The position numbers and the translations under genes are program-made. DNA of 32,934 nt, taken from contig NZ_KL591011.1 in the NCBI RefSeq assembly GCF_000716335.1, positions 20,439 through 53,372 on the forward strand, written 5' to 3'. Shown piece after piece: positions 16,123 to 24,481 of the stretch. Below the pieces are notes generated by a model. The model saw only the letters and a list, made by a program, of their open reading frames with translations. It was not told the origin of the DNA and searched no databases. Each line of letters begins with the position of its first letter. The stretch's first letter is position 1. The stretch comes from Streptomyces sp. NRRL S-118 (GTDB lineage Bacteria > Actinomycetota > Actinomycetes > Streptomycetales > Streptomycetaceae).

Positions 16123-17706
16123 TCAGCTCTTCTTGATCTCCCAGAAGCGGAAGACGGTGGAGGCGTCCAGCGTCCACTCCAGGCCCGTGATGCCGTCGCG
16201 CGCCACGGCGTACTGCTTGGCCTGCCACAGCGGGAGCATCGGCAGGTCCTGGGCCACCATGTCCTGGATCTTGGCGTAGTCCTCCTCGGTGGAGGTCCGG
16301 TCGGGAGAGGCCGCCGTCTTGGGGATGATGGCCTCGACGCTGCTGTTCTCGTAGTTGTTCCCGAGAACGTTGCCCTCGCCGAAGAACGGCGCCGTGAAGT
16401 TGTCCGCGTCCGGGTAGTCGGGGACCCAGCCCTTGACGTACACGCCGTACTTGCTGGCCTTGATGTCCTTCTCGTACTGCTCGTACTCGGCGGACTTCAC
16501 GGTCGCGTCGAACAGGCCACTGGCGTTGAGCTGCTTGGCGATCGCCTTCAACTCCTGCTCGGTGGAGGCGCCGTAGCGGCTCGGCGTGGACCACAGGGTG
16601 AGCTCCACCTTGCCGGAGATCCCGGCGGAGCGCAGCGCCTGCTTGGCCTTCTCGGGCTGCGGGCGGTCGCCGTAGGTGTCGAAGAAGGCGGTGTTGTGGC
16701 CGGTGATGCCGGCCGGAACGATCGAGTACAGCGAGGAGGCGGTCGACCGGTGGATGTCCTCGACGAGCTCGTCGCGGTCGACGAGGTACGCGATCGCCTT
16801 GCGGACACCGAGCTTGCCGACGACCGGGTCCTTCATGTTGAAGACCAGGTGCTGCACCTCGGCGCTGGTGCCCTCGACGACCTCGATGCCCTTGGAGCCC
16901 GACGCGCTGGACTCCTTCAGCTCGGCGATGTCGGCCGGGGCGAGGCCGCGGTAGGCGACGTCGACGTCGCCCTTCTTCAGGGCCTCGCCCAGGGACTTGC
17001 GGTCGCCGTTGTAGAACTTCAGCGTGACGCCGCTGTTCTTCACCTTGGCGGTGCCGCGGTACTCGGAGTTGACCGAGAAGACGGCCTTGCCCTCGGAGTA
17101 GGAGTCCAGCTTGTACGGGCCGGACCCGACGGCCTTGCCGTCGTTGCGCAGGGCGTCGTCCGAGTACTCGCGGTGGTCCACGATGGAGCCGGCACCGGAG
17201 GCGATCTTGCTCGGGAAGGTGGCGTCCGGCACCTTCAGCTTGAAGACGACGTTCTGCTCGTCCGGGGTGTCGATCGAGCCGATCGTGGAGAGCAGCGGGG
17301 CCGGGCCGGCCGGGTCGTTGATCTTCAGGGCCCGCTCGAAGGAGAACTTGACGTCCTTGGCGGTGAGCGGGTTGCCGTTGCTGAACTTCAGGCCGTCGCG
17401 CAGCGTGCACCGGAAGACGGTGCTGCCACCCTGGTCGAAACCGCACTTCTCGGCCGCTTCCGGCTGCGGCGTCGAGGCGCCCTTGGGGAAGCTGAGCAGG
17501 GACTGGAAGACGTTGTTGAACAGCAGCCAGGAGCCGGGGTCGTAACCGGCGGCCGGGTCGGTCGCCACGACGTCGTCGGACATGCCGATGAGCACCGTGA
17601 CGCCGTCGTCACCGGCGGCGCCCTTCTCCGAACCGCAGCCGCTCAGCATCGCGGCCGCCAGCGCCGCCGAGAGGGGAGCGGTCAGCCACTTGTTGTGCAC
17701 CTTCAC
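16123..17706 (-). CDS. ABC transporter substrate-binding lipoprotein (SBP_bac_5), copy 1
   Basis: 527 residues from GTG 17706, preceded by AAGG with good spacing; ATG 17730, eight codons upstream, is an alternative with no ribosome site. The signal peptide ends in lipobox LSGC (C24), so it is anchored outside the membrane. The body is a family 5 peptide/oligosaccharide-type binding protein: GLKFSNGNPLTAKDVKFSFE, VGSGPYKLDSYSEG and VPDYPDADNFTAPF are typical. Substrates are usually oligopeptides but could be others. It is the second of two tandem paralogs (the other is at 17772-19373), separated by 65 bp with a hairpin. No permease or ATPase genes lie in the window, so it must use a transporter encoded elsewhere. 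Confidence 0.92.
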   Translation of the reverse strand: MKVHNKWLTAPLSAALAAAMLSGCGSEKGAAGDDGVTVLIGMSDDVVATDPAAGYDPGSWLLFNNVFQSLLSFPKGASTPQPEAAEKCGFDQGGSTVFRCTLRDGLKFSNGNPLTAKDVKFSFERALKINDPAGPAPLLSTIGSIDTPDEQNVVFKLKVPDATFPSKIASGAGSIVDHREYSDDALRNDGKAVGSGPYKLDSYSEGKAVFSVNSEYRGTAKVKNSGVTLKFYNGDRKSLGEALKKGDVDVAYRGLAPADIAELKESSASGSKGIEVVEGTSAEVQHLVFNMKDPVVGKLGVRKAIAYLVDRDELVEDIHRSTASSLYSIVPAGITGHNTAFFDTYGDRPQPEKAKQALRSAGISGKVELTLWSTPSRYGASTEQELKAIAKQLNASGLFDATVKSAEYEQYEKDIKASKYGVYVKGWVPDYPDADNFTAPFFGEGNVLGNNYENSSVEAIIPKTAASPDRTSTEEDYAKIQDMVAQDLPMLPLWQAKQYAVARDGITGLEWTLDASTVFRFWEIKKS

Positions 17707-17734
17707 AGGAACCTTGCCTCTGGATCTCATGGCG

Positions 17735-17759
17735 CCGGCCGCGCCCATCGCGCGGCCGG
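17735..17759 (-). repeat. Hairpin between the two substrate-binding protein genes
   Basis: A 10-bp inverted repeat, CCGGCCGCGC and GCGCGGCCGG, with a 5-nt loop in the 65-bp intergenic gap. It may be an attenuator or stabiliser in a two-gene transcript. Confidence 0.5.
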
Positions 17760-17771
17760 GTACATCGTGGG

Positions 17772-19373
17772 TCAGGCGGTGCCTCGGCCGAGCTCCCAGA
17801 GCTGCAGGTCCGAGGAGGTGTTGAGGGCCCATTCGACGCCGTTCAGGTCGTCGCGGTGGGCGACGTACTGCTTGCCCTGCCAGAGCGGCAGCACGGGGAC
17901 GTCGTCGGCGACGATCTCCTGCAGCTGCTCGAAGGCGGGGGACGCGGCGTTGCGGTCGGCGGCGCGGCGCGACTGCGGGATGAGCCGGGTGCGCGCCTCG
18001 CTGCTGACGTAGGGCGAGTTGAGGAAGTTGTCCGTGTCGAGGAACGGCGCGATGTAGTTGTCCGGGTCCGGGAAGTCGGGGACCCAGCCGAGACCGTAGA
18101 CGGCGTACTCTCCGCGCTTCTGGGCGGGGCGGAACTCGGACCACGCGCTGCCCTGGACGCTGACGTCGAACAGCCCGGTGGCGTTGAGCTGGTCGCGCAG
18201 CGCCTCGAACTCCTTGGCGGTGCCCGGTCCGTAGTAGTCGCTCGTGTAGTGCAGCGTCAGCTTGACCGGGGTGGTGATGTGGGCGCCGCTCAGGATGCCG
18301 GCGGCCTTCTGGCGGCTGGGCTCGCCGTACTTGTTGAAGAACGAGTTGGTGTGCGCGGCGATCGTCGAGGGGATCAGCGAGTAGAGCGGGGTGGCGGTGG
18401 AGCCGTACACCTTGCCGGCGATCTGGTCGCGGTCGACGACGGCGGCGATGGCCTGGCGGACGGCCTTGTCCTGGACGGAGCCGGCCTTGGTGTTGAAGGC
18501 GAGGTAGCGGATCTCCAGGCCGGGCATCTCGCGCAGCTCGATGCCGTCCTTGGGGTGGTCGGCCAGGTCCTTGATCTGCTCGGGCGACATGGTGCGGGTC
18601 ATCATGTCGATATCGCCGGTTTCCAGGGCCTTGCCCATGGCGTCGGTGTCGTCGAAGGAGCGCAGCTCGACCTTGTCGTTGCGGAGCTTGATGTCGCCCT
18701 TGTAGTGCTCGTTCCGGGTGAACACGATCTTGGTGACCTGGTCGTCCCGGACCTCGGCCTCCATCGTGTACGGACCCGAGCCGTCGATCCCGAAACCGTC
18801 GCGGAGCTTGCGGGCGTCGTACTTCTCGCTGCTCACGATGCCCGCGACGGGCGTCGAGAGCTTGTACGGGAAGGTGGCGTCGGGGGTCTTCAGGTGGAAG
18901 ACGATCTCGTCGTCGGCCTTGAGCTCGATGGTGTCGATGTTCGCCAGGAGGCCGGCGGCGCCGTTGTCGGACTTGATGGCGAGGACGCGCTCGATGGAGA
19001 ACTTCACGTCCTTGGCGGTGATCGGCGTGCCGTCGGAGAACGTCAGCCCTTCGCGCAGGGTGCACCGGTAGCTCTCGCTGGCCCGGTCGGTGAAGGAGCA
19101 CCGGGAGGCCGCCTCGGGCACCGGCGCGCCGCCGCCGCGCGGGACGCGCATCAGCGTCTGGACGGTCTGGCGCAGGACGTTCCAGGCGCCGGCGTCGTAC
19201 GCGAAGGCCGGGTCGAAGGGGGCGGAGGCGTCCTTGGTGGCGGTGAACCGGTCCGTGGTGCCGACGACGATGCCGCCGTCGTCGCCGGAGCCGGCCTGCG
19301 CGCCTCCGCAGGCGGCGAGCGCGGGGGCCAGGAGGCCCGCTACGGCCGGCAGCACCAGGGTCTTGCGGTTCAT
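17772..19373 (-). CDS. ABC transporter substrate-binding lipoprotein (SBP_bac_5), copy 2
   Basis: 533 residues from ATG 19373 with GAGGAG about 10 nt upstream; an ATG at 19391 overlaps that ribosome site and is less likely. The signal peptide ends in lipobox LAAC (C22). Family 5 features are GLTFSDGTPITAKDVKFSIE, GSGPYTMEAEV and VPDFPDPDNYIAPF. It is a clear paralog of the next gene down (16123-17706), with matching blocks through the whole length, suggesting a local duplication. It probably captures a peptide or similar solute outside the cell. No permease or ATPase genes are near. A possible promoter with a palindrome is at 19461-19514. Confidence 0.92.
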   Translation of the reverse strand: MNRKTLVLPAVAGLLAPALAACGGAQAGSGDDGGIVVGTTDRFTATKDASAPFDPAFAYDAGAWNVLRQTVQTLMRVPRGGGAPVPEAASRCSFTDRASESYRCTLREGLTFSDGTPITAKDVKFSIERVLAIKSDNGAAGLLANIDTIELKADDEIVFHLKTPDATFPYKLSTPVAGIVSSEKYDARKLRDGFGIDGSGPYTMEAEVRDDQVTKIVFTRNEHYKGDIKLRNDKVELRSFDDTDAMGKALETGDIDMMTRTMSPEQIKDLADHPKDGIELREMPGLEIRYLAFNTKAGSVQDKAVRQAIAAVVDRDQIAGKVYGSTATPLYSLIPSTIAAHTNSFFNKYGEPSRQKAAGILSGAHITTPVKLTLHYTSDYYGPGTAKEFEALRDQLNATGLFDVSVQGSAWSEFRPAQKRGEYAVYGLGWVPDFPDPDNYIAPFLDTDNFLNSPYVSSEARTRLIPQSRRAADRNAASPAFEQLQEIVADDVPVLPLWQGKQYVAHRDDLNGVEWALNTSSDLQLWELGRGTA

Positions 19374-19460
19374 CGTGGACGTTCTCCTCATCCGGCACTG
19401 GGTACGGCGTGCGGTGCACTCCGCCGCGGCCGCCCGGTCGGGGCGGAGCGATCGGGCCGG

Positions 19461-19514
19461 GATACAGAGCGATCGGACCTGTGTTCGCAACAGCTGATGG
19501 CTTGACGCGAACAC
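19461..19514 (-). promoter_or_regulatory. Candidate promoter and operator for the tandem binding-protein genes
   Basis: On the minus strand TTGCGA (19490-19485) and TGTATC (19466-19461) are 18 nt apart, a plausible -35/-10 pair. An inverted repeat, GTGTTCGC (19481-19488) and GCGAACAC (19507-19514) with an 18-nt spacer, overlaps the -35. A regulator binding there would block transcription. Inference. Confidence 0.4.
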
Positions 19515-19742
19515 GCGGATTAGTGCGGCGAAGTTCTCGGCAAGAGATTAGTCGGCGGCGCCAGGCACGCCGGAACCACCTTGAGTTGAGGTGGCATCAG
19601 AGGGTGATGAGTAATGCATGACCGTCGATCACTATGCGCCGGAATGATTCGTACACCCGCTCATGAATCGGGACACATGGCAGCTCCCGAAGGGCCGCGA
19701 ACCGGGCGTCCCGCCCCTCGGCCGCCCGCGGAGGCGCCACGC

Positions 19743-19787
19743 TGCGTGACCAACATCACGCCGTAATTCCCTTTCGGTGGTCACGCA
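19743..19787. repeat. 10-bp inverted repeat before the HAD gene end
   Basis: Arms TGCGTGACCA (19743-19752) and TGGTCACGCA (19778-19787) are perfect with a 25-nt spacer. It sits 62 nt beyond the HAD gene stop on the minus strand. It may be a terminator with a large loop or a protein-binding site. Confidence 0.45.
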
Positions 19788-19848
19788 AAATACCCGGCCG
19801 GGTGCCCTGTGTTTCGTCTGCTTTCACGCAGCACGCACTGTGCGCGTA

Positions 19849-20550
19849 TCAGTTCGTCCGCGTGATCAATGTACGGAGAAAGCGGAGGTCGACCTCTTCC
19901 AGGGACCGGACGACGACCCGCCCGTCGGCGGGGGCGATCGGGGCCACGGAGGGGACGGCGACCACCCGGCAGCCCGCGGCCTCGGCGGCCGCCACACCGG
20001 TGGCGGTGTCCTCGACGACGGCGCATCTCGCCGGCTCGGCGCCCACCCCGCGGGCGGCCAGCAGGTACGGGTCGGGGTGCGGCTTGGTCCGCTGCACCTC
20101 GTCGCCCGCGACGGTGAGCGTGAAGCGCTCGGGTCCGAGCGAGCGCACGACGCGGTCGATGATGCGGCGGTGCGAGGCGGAGACCAGGGCGGTGGGGACG
20201 TCGTGCGCGGCGAGCTCGGCGAGCAGCCGCTCGGCGCCGGGCATCATCGGCACACCGCGGTCGATCCGCCGTTCGAAGCGGTCGTTGAGCAGCACGGTCA
20301 GCTCGGTCAGGGTGATGTCGGCGCCGGTGGCCTCGATGAGGAACCCGGCGCTGCGGGTCATCGGCCCGCCGACCACCACGTCGCGCCATGACTCGTCGAG
20401 CCGGTGACCCAGCTCGGCGAAGACCTCGACCTCCGCGTCCCACCAGAAGCCCTCGGTGTCGACCAGAGTGCCGTCCATGTCGAGGAAGACGGCCTGGAGG
20501 GCGGCTCCGTCGGCCGTACGGGTCAAGGACGCGGGGACCGTGCTGGTCAT
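19849..20550 (-). CDS. HAD-superfamily hydrolase (beta-phosphoglucomutase-like phosphatase)
   Basis: 233 residues from ATG 20550, with GGAGG 8 nt upstream; the frame is open further but those codons are not homologous. Motif I FLDMDGTLVDTEG supplies nucleophile D24 and acid/base D26. Motif II is ALVSAS (S124), motif III is KPHPDPY with K156, and motif IV is VVEDTATG (E180, D181). The helical cap lies between motifs I and II. The family acts on small phosphate esters such as sugar phosphates; the exact substrate cannot be named. It follows metH on the same strand with a 143-bp gap, so cotranscription is possible but not obvious. Confidence 0.93.
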   Translation of the reverse strand: MTSTVPASLTRTADGAALQAVFLDMDGTLVDTEGFWWDAEVEVFAELGHRLDESWRDVVVGGPMTRSAGFLIEATGADITLTELTVLLNDRFERRIDRGVPMMPGAERLLAELAAHDVPTALVSASHRRIIDRVVRSLGPERFTLTVAGDEVQRTKPHPDPYLLAARGVGAEPARCAVVEDTATGVAAAEAAGCRVVAVPSVAPIAPADGRVVVRSLEEVDLRFLRTLITRTN

Positions 20551-20693
20551 CCGGCACACCTCCATCGGGGACGAGAAGGCCGGTCGCGCCCCCGCGGGGA
20601 ATCCCCCGGTGGGGAACAGCGACCGGCCTGCACTGGACCGACCAGTGTACGTCGCGTTCCGCTGATCCGCGCTGACGGCGGCGCGTGCCGCCG

Positions 20694-23600
20694 TCAGCGG
20701 GCGTTGAAGTACTTCGCCTCCGGGTGGTGGATGACGATGGCGTCCGTGGACTGCTCGGGGTGGAGCTGGAACTCCTCGGACAGGTGGACGCCGATCCGCT
20801 CCGGCTGGAGGAGTCCGGCGATCTTGGCGCGGTCCTCCAGGTCGGGACAGGCGCCGTAGCCGAGGGAGAAGCGGGCCCCGCGGTACTTCAGGGCGAACAT
20901 GTCCTCGACGTCGGCCGGGTCCTCCCCGGCGAAGCCGAGCTCGGCACGCACGCGTGCGTGCCAGTACTCGGCGAGGGCCTCGGCGAGCTGGACGGACAGG
21001 CCGTGCAGCTCGAGGTAGTCGCGGTAGGAGTCGGCGGCGAACAGCTCGGCGGTGGCCTCGCCGATCCTCGAACCGACCGTGACGACCTGCAGCCCGACGA
21101 CGTCGGTCTCGCCGGACTCCTCGGGGCGGAAGAAGTCCGCCAGGCACAGCCGCCGGCCCCGGCGCTGGCGCGGGAAGGTGAAGCGGGTGCGCTCGTTGCC
21201 GCTCTCGTCCAGGATGATCAGGTCGTCGCCCTTGGACACGCACGGGAAGTAGCCGTAGACCACGGCCGCTTCGAGCATGTTCTGGGTGTGGAGCTGGTCC
21301 AGCCAGCCGCGCAGCCGCGGCCGGCCCTCCGTCTCGACGAGCTCCTCGTAGGTGGGGCCGTCACCGGTGCGGGCCTGCTTCAGGCCCCACTGGCCCTTGA
21401 ACAGCGCGCCCTCGTCCAGCCAGGAGGCGTACTCCTTGAGCTGGATGCCCTTGATCACGCGGGTGCCCCAGAAGGGCGGCTGCGGGACGGGGTTGTCGGT
21501 GGCGACGTCGGAGCGGACGCCGCCCTCCGGGGCGGGCTCGTCGGCCGGCACGTCGCTCGTCGCGCGGACGCGGCGCTGCTTGAGCTCGGGCAGGGTGGCG
21601 CCGGGCACGCCCCGCTTGACCGCGATGAGGGCGTCCATCAGGCGCAGGCCCTCGAACGCGTCGCGGGCGTAGCGCACTTCGCCCTGGTAGATCTCGTGCA
21701 GGTCCTGCTCGACGTACGCACGGGTGAGGGCGGCGCCGCCCAGGATGACCGGGTAGTCGGCGGCCAGGCCCCGCTGGTTGAGCTCCTCCAGGTTCTCCTT
21801 CATGATCACGGTCGACTTGACCAGGAGACCCGACATGCCGATGACATCGGCCTTGTGCTCGTCCGCGGCCTCCAGGATGGCCGAAACCGGCTGCTTGATG
21901 CCGAGGTTGACGACGTTGTAGCCGTTGTTGGACAGGATGATGTCGACGAGGTTCTTGCCGATGTCGTGCACGTCACCGCGTACGGTCGCCAGCACGATGG
22001 TGCCCTTGCCCGCCTCTTCGCCCTCGACCTTCTCCATGTGCGGTTCGAGGTGGGCGACGGCGGACTTCATCACCTCCGCCGACTGGAGCACGAACGGCAG
22101 CTGCATCTGCCCGGAGCCGAACAGCTCTCCGACCACCTTCATGCCGTCCAGCAGCGTCTCGTTGACGATGTCCAGCGCCGGCCGGGTCTTCAGCGCCTCG
22201 TCGAGGTCGGCCTCCAGGCCGTTCTTCTCCCCGTCGATGATGCGCCGCTTGAGCCGCTCCTCCAGCGGCAGCGCCGCCAGCTCCTCGGCCTTGCCCGCCT
22301 TCAGGGACTTGGCCGTCGCGCCCTCGAAGAGCGCCATCAGCTTCTGCAGCGGGTCGTAGCCCTCGGTGCGCCGGTCGTGGATGAGGTCCAGGGCGGTGGT
22401 GACCTGCTCCTCGTCGAACCGGGCGATCGGCAGGATCTTCGACGCGTGGACGATCGCCGAGTCCAGGCCCGCCTTGACGCACTCGTCCAGGAACACGGAG
22501 TTCAGCAGGATCCGGGCCGCCGGGTTCAGGCCGAAGGAGATGTTCGACAGGCCCAGCGTGGTCTGCACCTTCGGGTGGCGCCGCTTGAGCTCGCGGATCG
22601 CCTCGATGGTGGCGATGCCGTCCTTGCGGGACTCCTCCTGGCCGGTGCAGATGGTGAAGGTCAGGGTGTCGATGAGGATGTCCTCCTCATGGATGCCCCA
22701 GTTGCCGGTCAGGTCCGCGATCAGCCGCTCGGCGATCTCGACCTTCTTCTCCGGCGTACGGGCCTGGCCCTCCTCGTCGATGGTCAGCGCGATCAGCGCC
22801 GCCCCGTGCTCCTTGGCCAGGGCCGCGACCTTCGCGAAGCGCGACTCGGGGCCGTCGCCGTCCTCGTAGTTCACCGAGTTGATCACGGCGCGCCCGCCGA
22901 GCTTCTCCAGCCCGGCGCGGATGACCTCGACCTCGGTGGAGTCCAGCACGATCGGCAGCGTGGAGGCGGTGGCGAACCGTCCCGCGAGCTCCTCCATGTC
23001 GGCCACGCCGTCCCGTCCGACGTAGTCGACGCACAGGTCGAGCATGTGGGCGCCCTCGCGGATCTGGTCCCGGGCCATCTCCACGCAGTCGTCCCAGCGG
23101 CCCTCCAGCATCGCCTCACGGAACTTCTTGGAACCGTTGGCGTTCGTCCGCTCGCCGATCGCCAGGTACGACGTGTCCTGGCGGAACGGCACGGTCTGGT
23201 ACAGCGAGGCGGCACCCGGCTCGGGGTGCGGCTCACGCGGCGCCGGGGCCAGGTCGCGCACCCGCTCGACGACCTGGCGCAGGTGCTCCGGCGTCGTACC
23301 GCAGCAGCCGCCGACCAGCGACAGCCCGTACTCGCGGACGAAGCTCTCCTGCGCGTCGGCGAGCTCGGGCGCGGTCAGCGGGTAGTGCGCCCCGTCCTTG
23401 CCCAGGACGGGCAGGCCGGCGTTGGGCATGCAGGACAGCGGGATGCGGGAGTGTCGGGCCAGGTAGCGCAGGTGCTCGCTCATCTCCGCCGGGCCGGTGG
23501 CGCAGTTCAGCCCGATCATGTCGATGCCGAGCGGCTCCAGCGCCGTCAGGGCCGCGCCGATCTCGGAACCGAGGAGCATGGTGCCGGTGGTCTCGACGGT

Positions 23601-24230
23601 CACGGAGACGATCAGCGGCAGGTCCATGCCGGTGGCTTCCAGGGCGCGGCGGGCGCCCAGGACGGCGGCCTTGGTCTGGAGCAGGTCCTGGGTGGTCTCC
23701 ACCAGCAGCGCGTCGGCGCCTCCGGCGATCATGCCCTCGGCGTTCTGCTGGTAGGCGTCGCGCAGCGTGGTGTAGGGGGCGTGGCCGAGCGTCGGCAGCT
23801 TGGTGCCGGGGCCCATGGAGCCGAGGACCCAGCGCTGCCGGCCGGTGGAGACGGTGAACTCGTCGGCGACCTCGCGGGCGATCCGGGCTCCCGCCTCGGA
23901 CAGCTCGTGGACGCGCTCGGAGATGTCGTACTCCCCCAGGGCGCTGTGGTTGGCGCCGAAGGTGTTGGTCTCCACGCAGTCGACGCCGACGGCGAAGTAC
24001 GCCTCGTGGACCGAGCGCACGATGTCGGGCCGGGTGATGTTGAGGACCTCGTTGCAGCCCTCCAGGTTCTGGAAGTCCTCGAGGGTGGGGTCCTGCGCCT
24101 GGAGCATGGTGCCCATGGCACCGTCGGCCACGACCACGCGGGTGGCGAGGGCCTCACGGAGGGCGGCGGCTCGGGTCCTGCTGTCAGTGACATGAGTGCT
24201 GTCAGCGGACGGGGTCGGCAACGAGGCCAT
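20694..24230 (-). CDS. metH: Cobalamin-dependent methionine synthase MetH
   Basis: 1178 residues from ATG 24230, with AGGGAG 7 nt upstream. It transfers the methyl group of 5-methyltetrahydrofolate to homocysteine through methylcobalamin, making methionine. Modules in order: homocysteine-binding barrel (about 20-325) with zinc ligands C243, C309 and C310; pterin-binding barrel (about 350-630, starting LAIGERTNANGSKKF); cobalamin-binding region with DVHDIG (D753, H755 as lower cobalt ligand); and the reactivation domain at the C-terminus, which binds S-adenosylmethionine (RAELGFAGEDP, RYRGARFSLGYGACPDLEDR-like segment). Length and all four modules are standard. It is divergent from gylR across 251 bp, with a structured leader about 37 nt before its start. 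Confidence 0.97.
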   Translation of the reverse strand: MASLPTPSADSTHVTDSRTRAAALREALATRVVVADGAMGTMLQAQDPTLEDFQNLEGCNEVLNITRPDIVRSVHEAYFAVGVDCVETNTFGANHSALGEYDISERVHELSEAGARIAREVADEFTVSTGRQRWVLGSMGPGTKLPTLGHAPYTTLRDAYQQNAEGMIAGGADALLVETTQDLLQTKAAVLGARRALEATGMDLPLIVSVTVETTGTMLLGSEIGAALTALEPLGIDMIGLNCATGPAEMSEHLRYLARHSRIPLSCMPNAGLPVLGKDGAHYPLTAPELADAQESFVREYGLSLVGGCCGTTPEHLRQVVERVRDLAPAPREPHPEPGAASLYQTVPFRQDTSYLAIGERTNANGSKKFREAMLEGRWDDCVEMARDQIREGAHMLDLCVDYVGRDGVADMEELAGRFATASTLPIVLDSTEVEVIRAGLEKLGGRAVINSVNYEDGDGPESRFAKVAALAKEHGAALIALTIDEEGQARTPEKKVEIAERLIADLTGNWGIHEEDILIDTLTFTICTGQEESRKDGIATIEAIRELKRRHPKVQTTLGLSNISFGLNPAARILLNSVFLDECVKAGLDSAIVHASKILPIARFDEEQVTTALDLIHDRRTEGYDPLQKLMALFEGATAKSLKAGKAEELAALPLEERLKRRIIDGEKNGLEADLDEALKTRPALDIVNETLLDGMKVVGELFGSGQMQLPFVLQSAEVMKSAVAHLEPHMEKVEGEEAGKGTIVLATVRGDVHDIGKNLVDIILSNNGYNVVNLGIKQPVSAILEAADEHKADVIGMSGLLVKSTVIMKENLEELNQRGLAADYPVILGGAALTRAYVEQDLHEIYQGEVRYARDAFEGLRLMDALIAVKRGVPGATLPELKQRRVRATSDVPADEPAPEGGVRSDVATDNPVPQPPFWGTRVIKGIQLKEYASWLDEGALFKGQWGLKQARTGDGPTYEELVETEGRPRLRGWLDQLHTQNMLEAAVVYGYFPCVSKGDDLIILDESGNERTRFTFPRQRRGRRLCLADFFRPEESGETDVVGLQVVTVGSRIGEATAELFAADSYRDYLELHGLSVQLAEALAEYWHARVRAELGFAGEDPADVEDMFALKYRGARFSLGYGACPDLEDRAKIAGLLQPERIGVHLSEEFQLHPEQSTDAIVIHHPEAKYFNAR

Positions 24231-24266
24231 GGAAGTGCTCCCTGGGATGCGACGGCTGTCGGCTTT

Positions 24267-24289
24267 GCACCTCCCGGCGGGGAAGGCGC
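24267..24289 (-). promoter_or_regulatory. Stem-loop in the metH 5' leader
   Basis: On the minus strand GCGCCTTCCC pairs with GGGAGGTGC (9 pairs, one bulge, one G-T) around a CGCC loop, ending 36 nt upstream of the metH ATG. I see no B12-box, so it is not a recognisable cobalamin riboswitch. It may be a small regulatory hairpin or a terminator-like attenuator. The function is unknown. Confidence 0.4.
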
Positions 24290-24440
24290 ACCGGGCCAGA
24301 CTAACCGCGTACCCCCCACCGCGGACATGGTGTCCCACGTGGCGGACGGCATGCTGTCACCGTGCTGTCGGGGGGCACTGTCCGGTCCTGCTCGGTTCCG
24401 GGGGTTCCTCGATGTGGCTGAAGGTCGACAACGACCGATA

Positions 24441-24460
24441 GTGTTCAGCATTGTCGAACA
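24441..24460 (+). promoter_or_regulatory. GylR operator candidate upstream of gylR
   Basis: Contains GCATTGTCGAACA (24448-24460), identical to a site upstream of glpF (25344-25356), and inverted TGTTC/GAACA ends. A partial inverse copy, GTCGACAA, lies at about 24424-24431. Position just before gylR fits autoregulation. Confidence 0.65.
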
Positions 24461-24481
24461 GAGGAAGAAGGGGCCGGGGCG

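Larger units (their letters stand above)
19374..19848. other. 475-base non-coding stretch upstream of the binding-protein genes
   Basis: No credible gene on either strand. It holds a candidate promoter with an 8-bp palindrome (19461-19514), a weak hairpin (19576-19594, CCACCT/AGGTGG), a 10-bp inverted repeat (19743-19787), and a 12-bp palindrome ACCCGGCCGGGT (19792-19803). The part from about 19500 to 19680 is relatively AT-rich for this genome. Confidence 0.5.

Noticed and set aside
16123..19419. Apparent 1098-residue fusion of the two binding proteins in one frame
   Set aside because: Only the C-terminal part encodes the first binding protein; the N-terminal part is an out-of-frame reading of the second, which has its own start and lipobox in another frame.
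24231..24481. Cobalamin or SAM riboswitch before metH
   Set aside because: No B12-box (GCCACTG-like) and no SAM riboswitch core that I can recognise; only a hairpin is supported.
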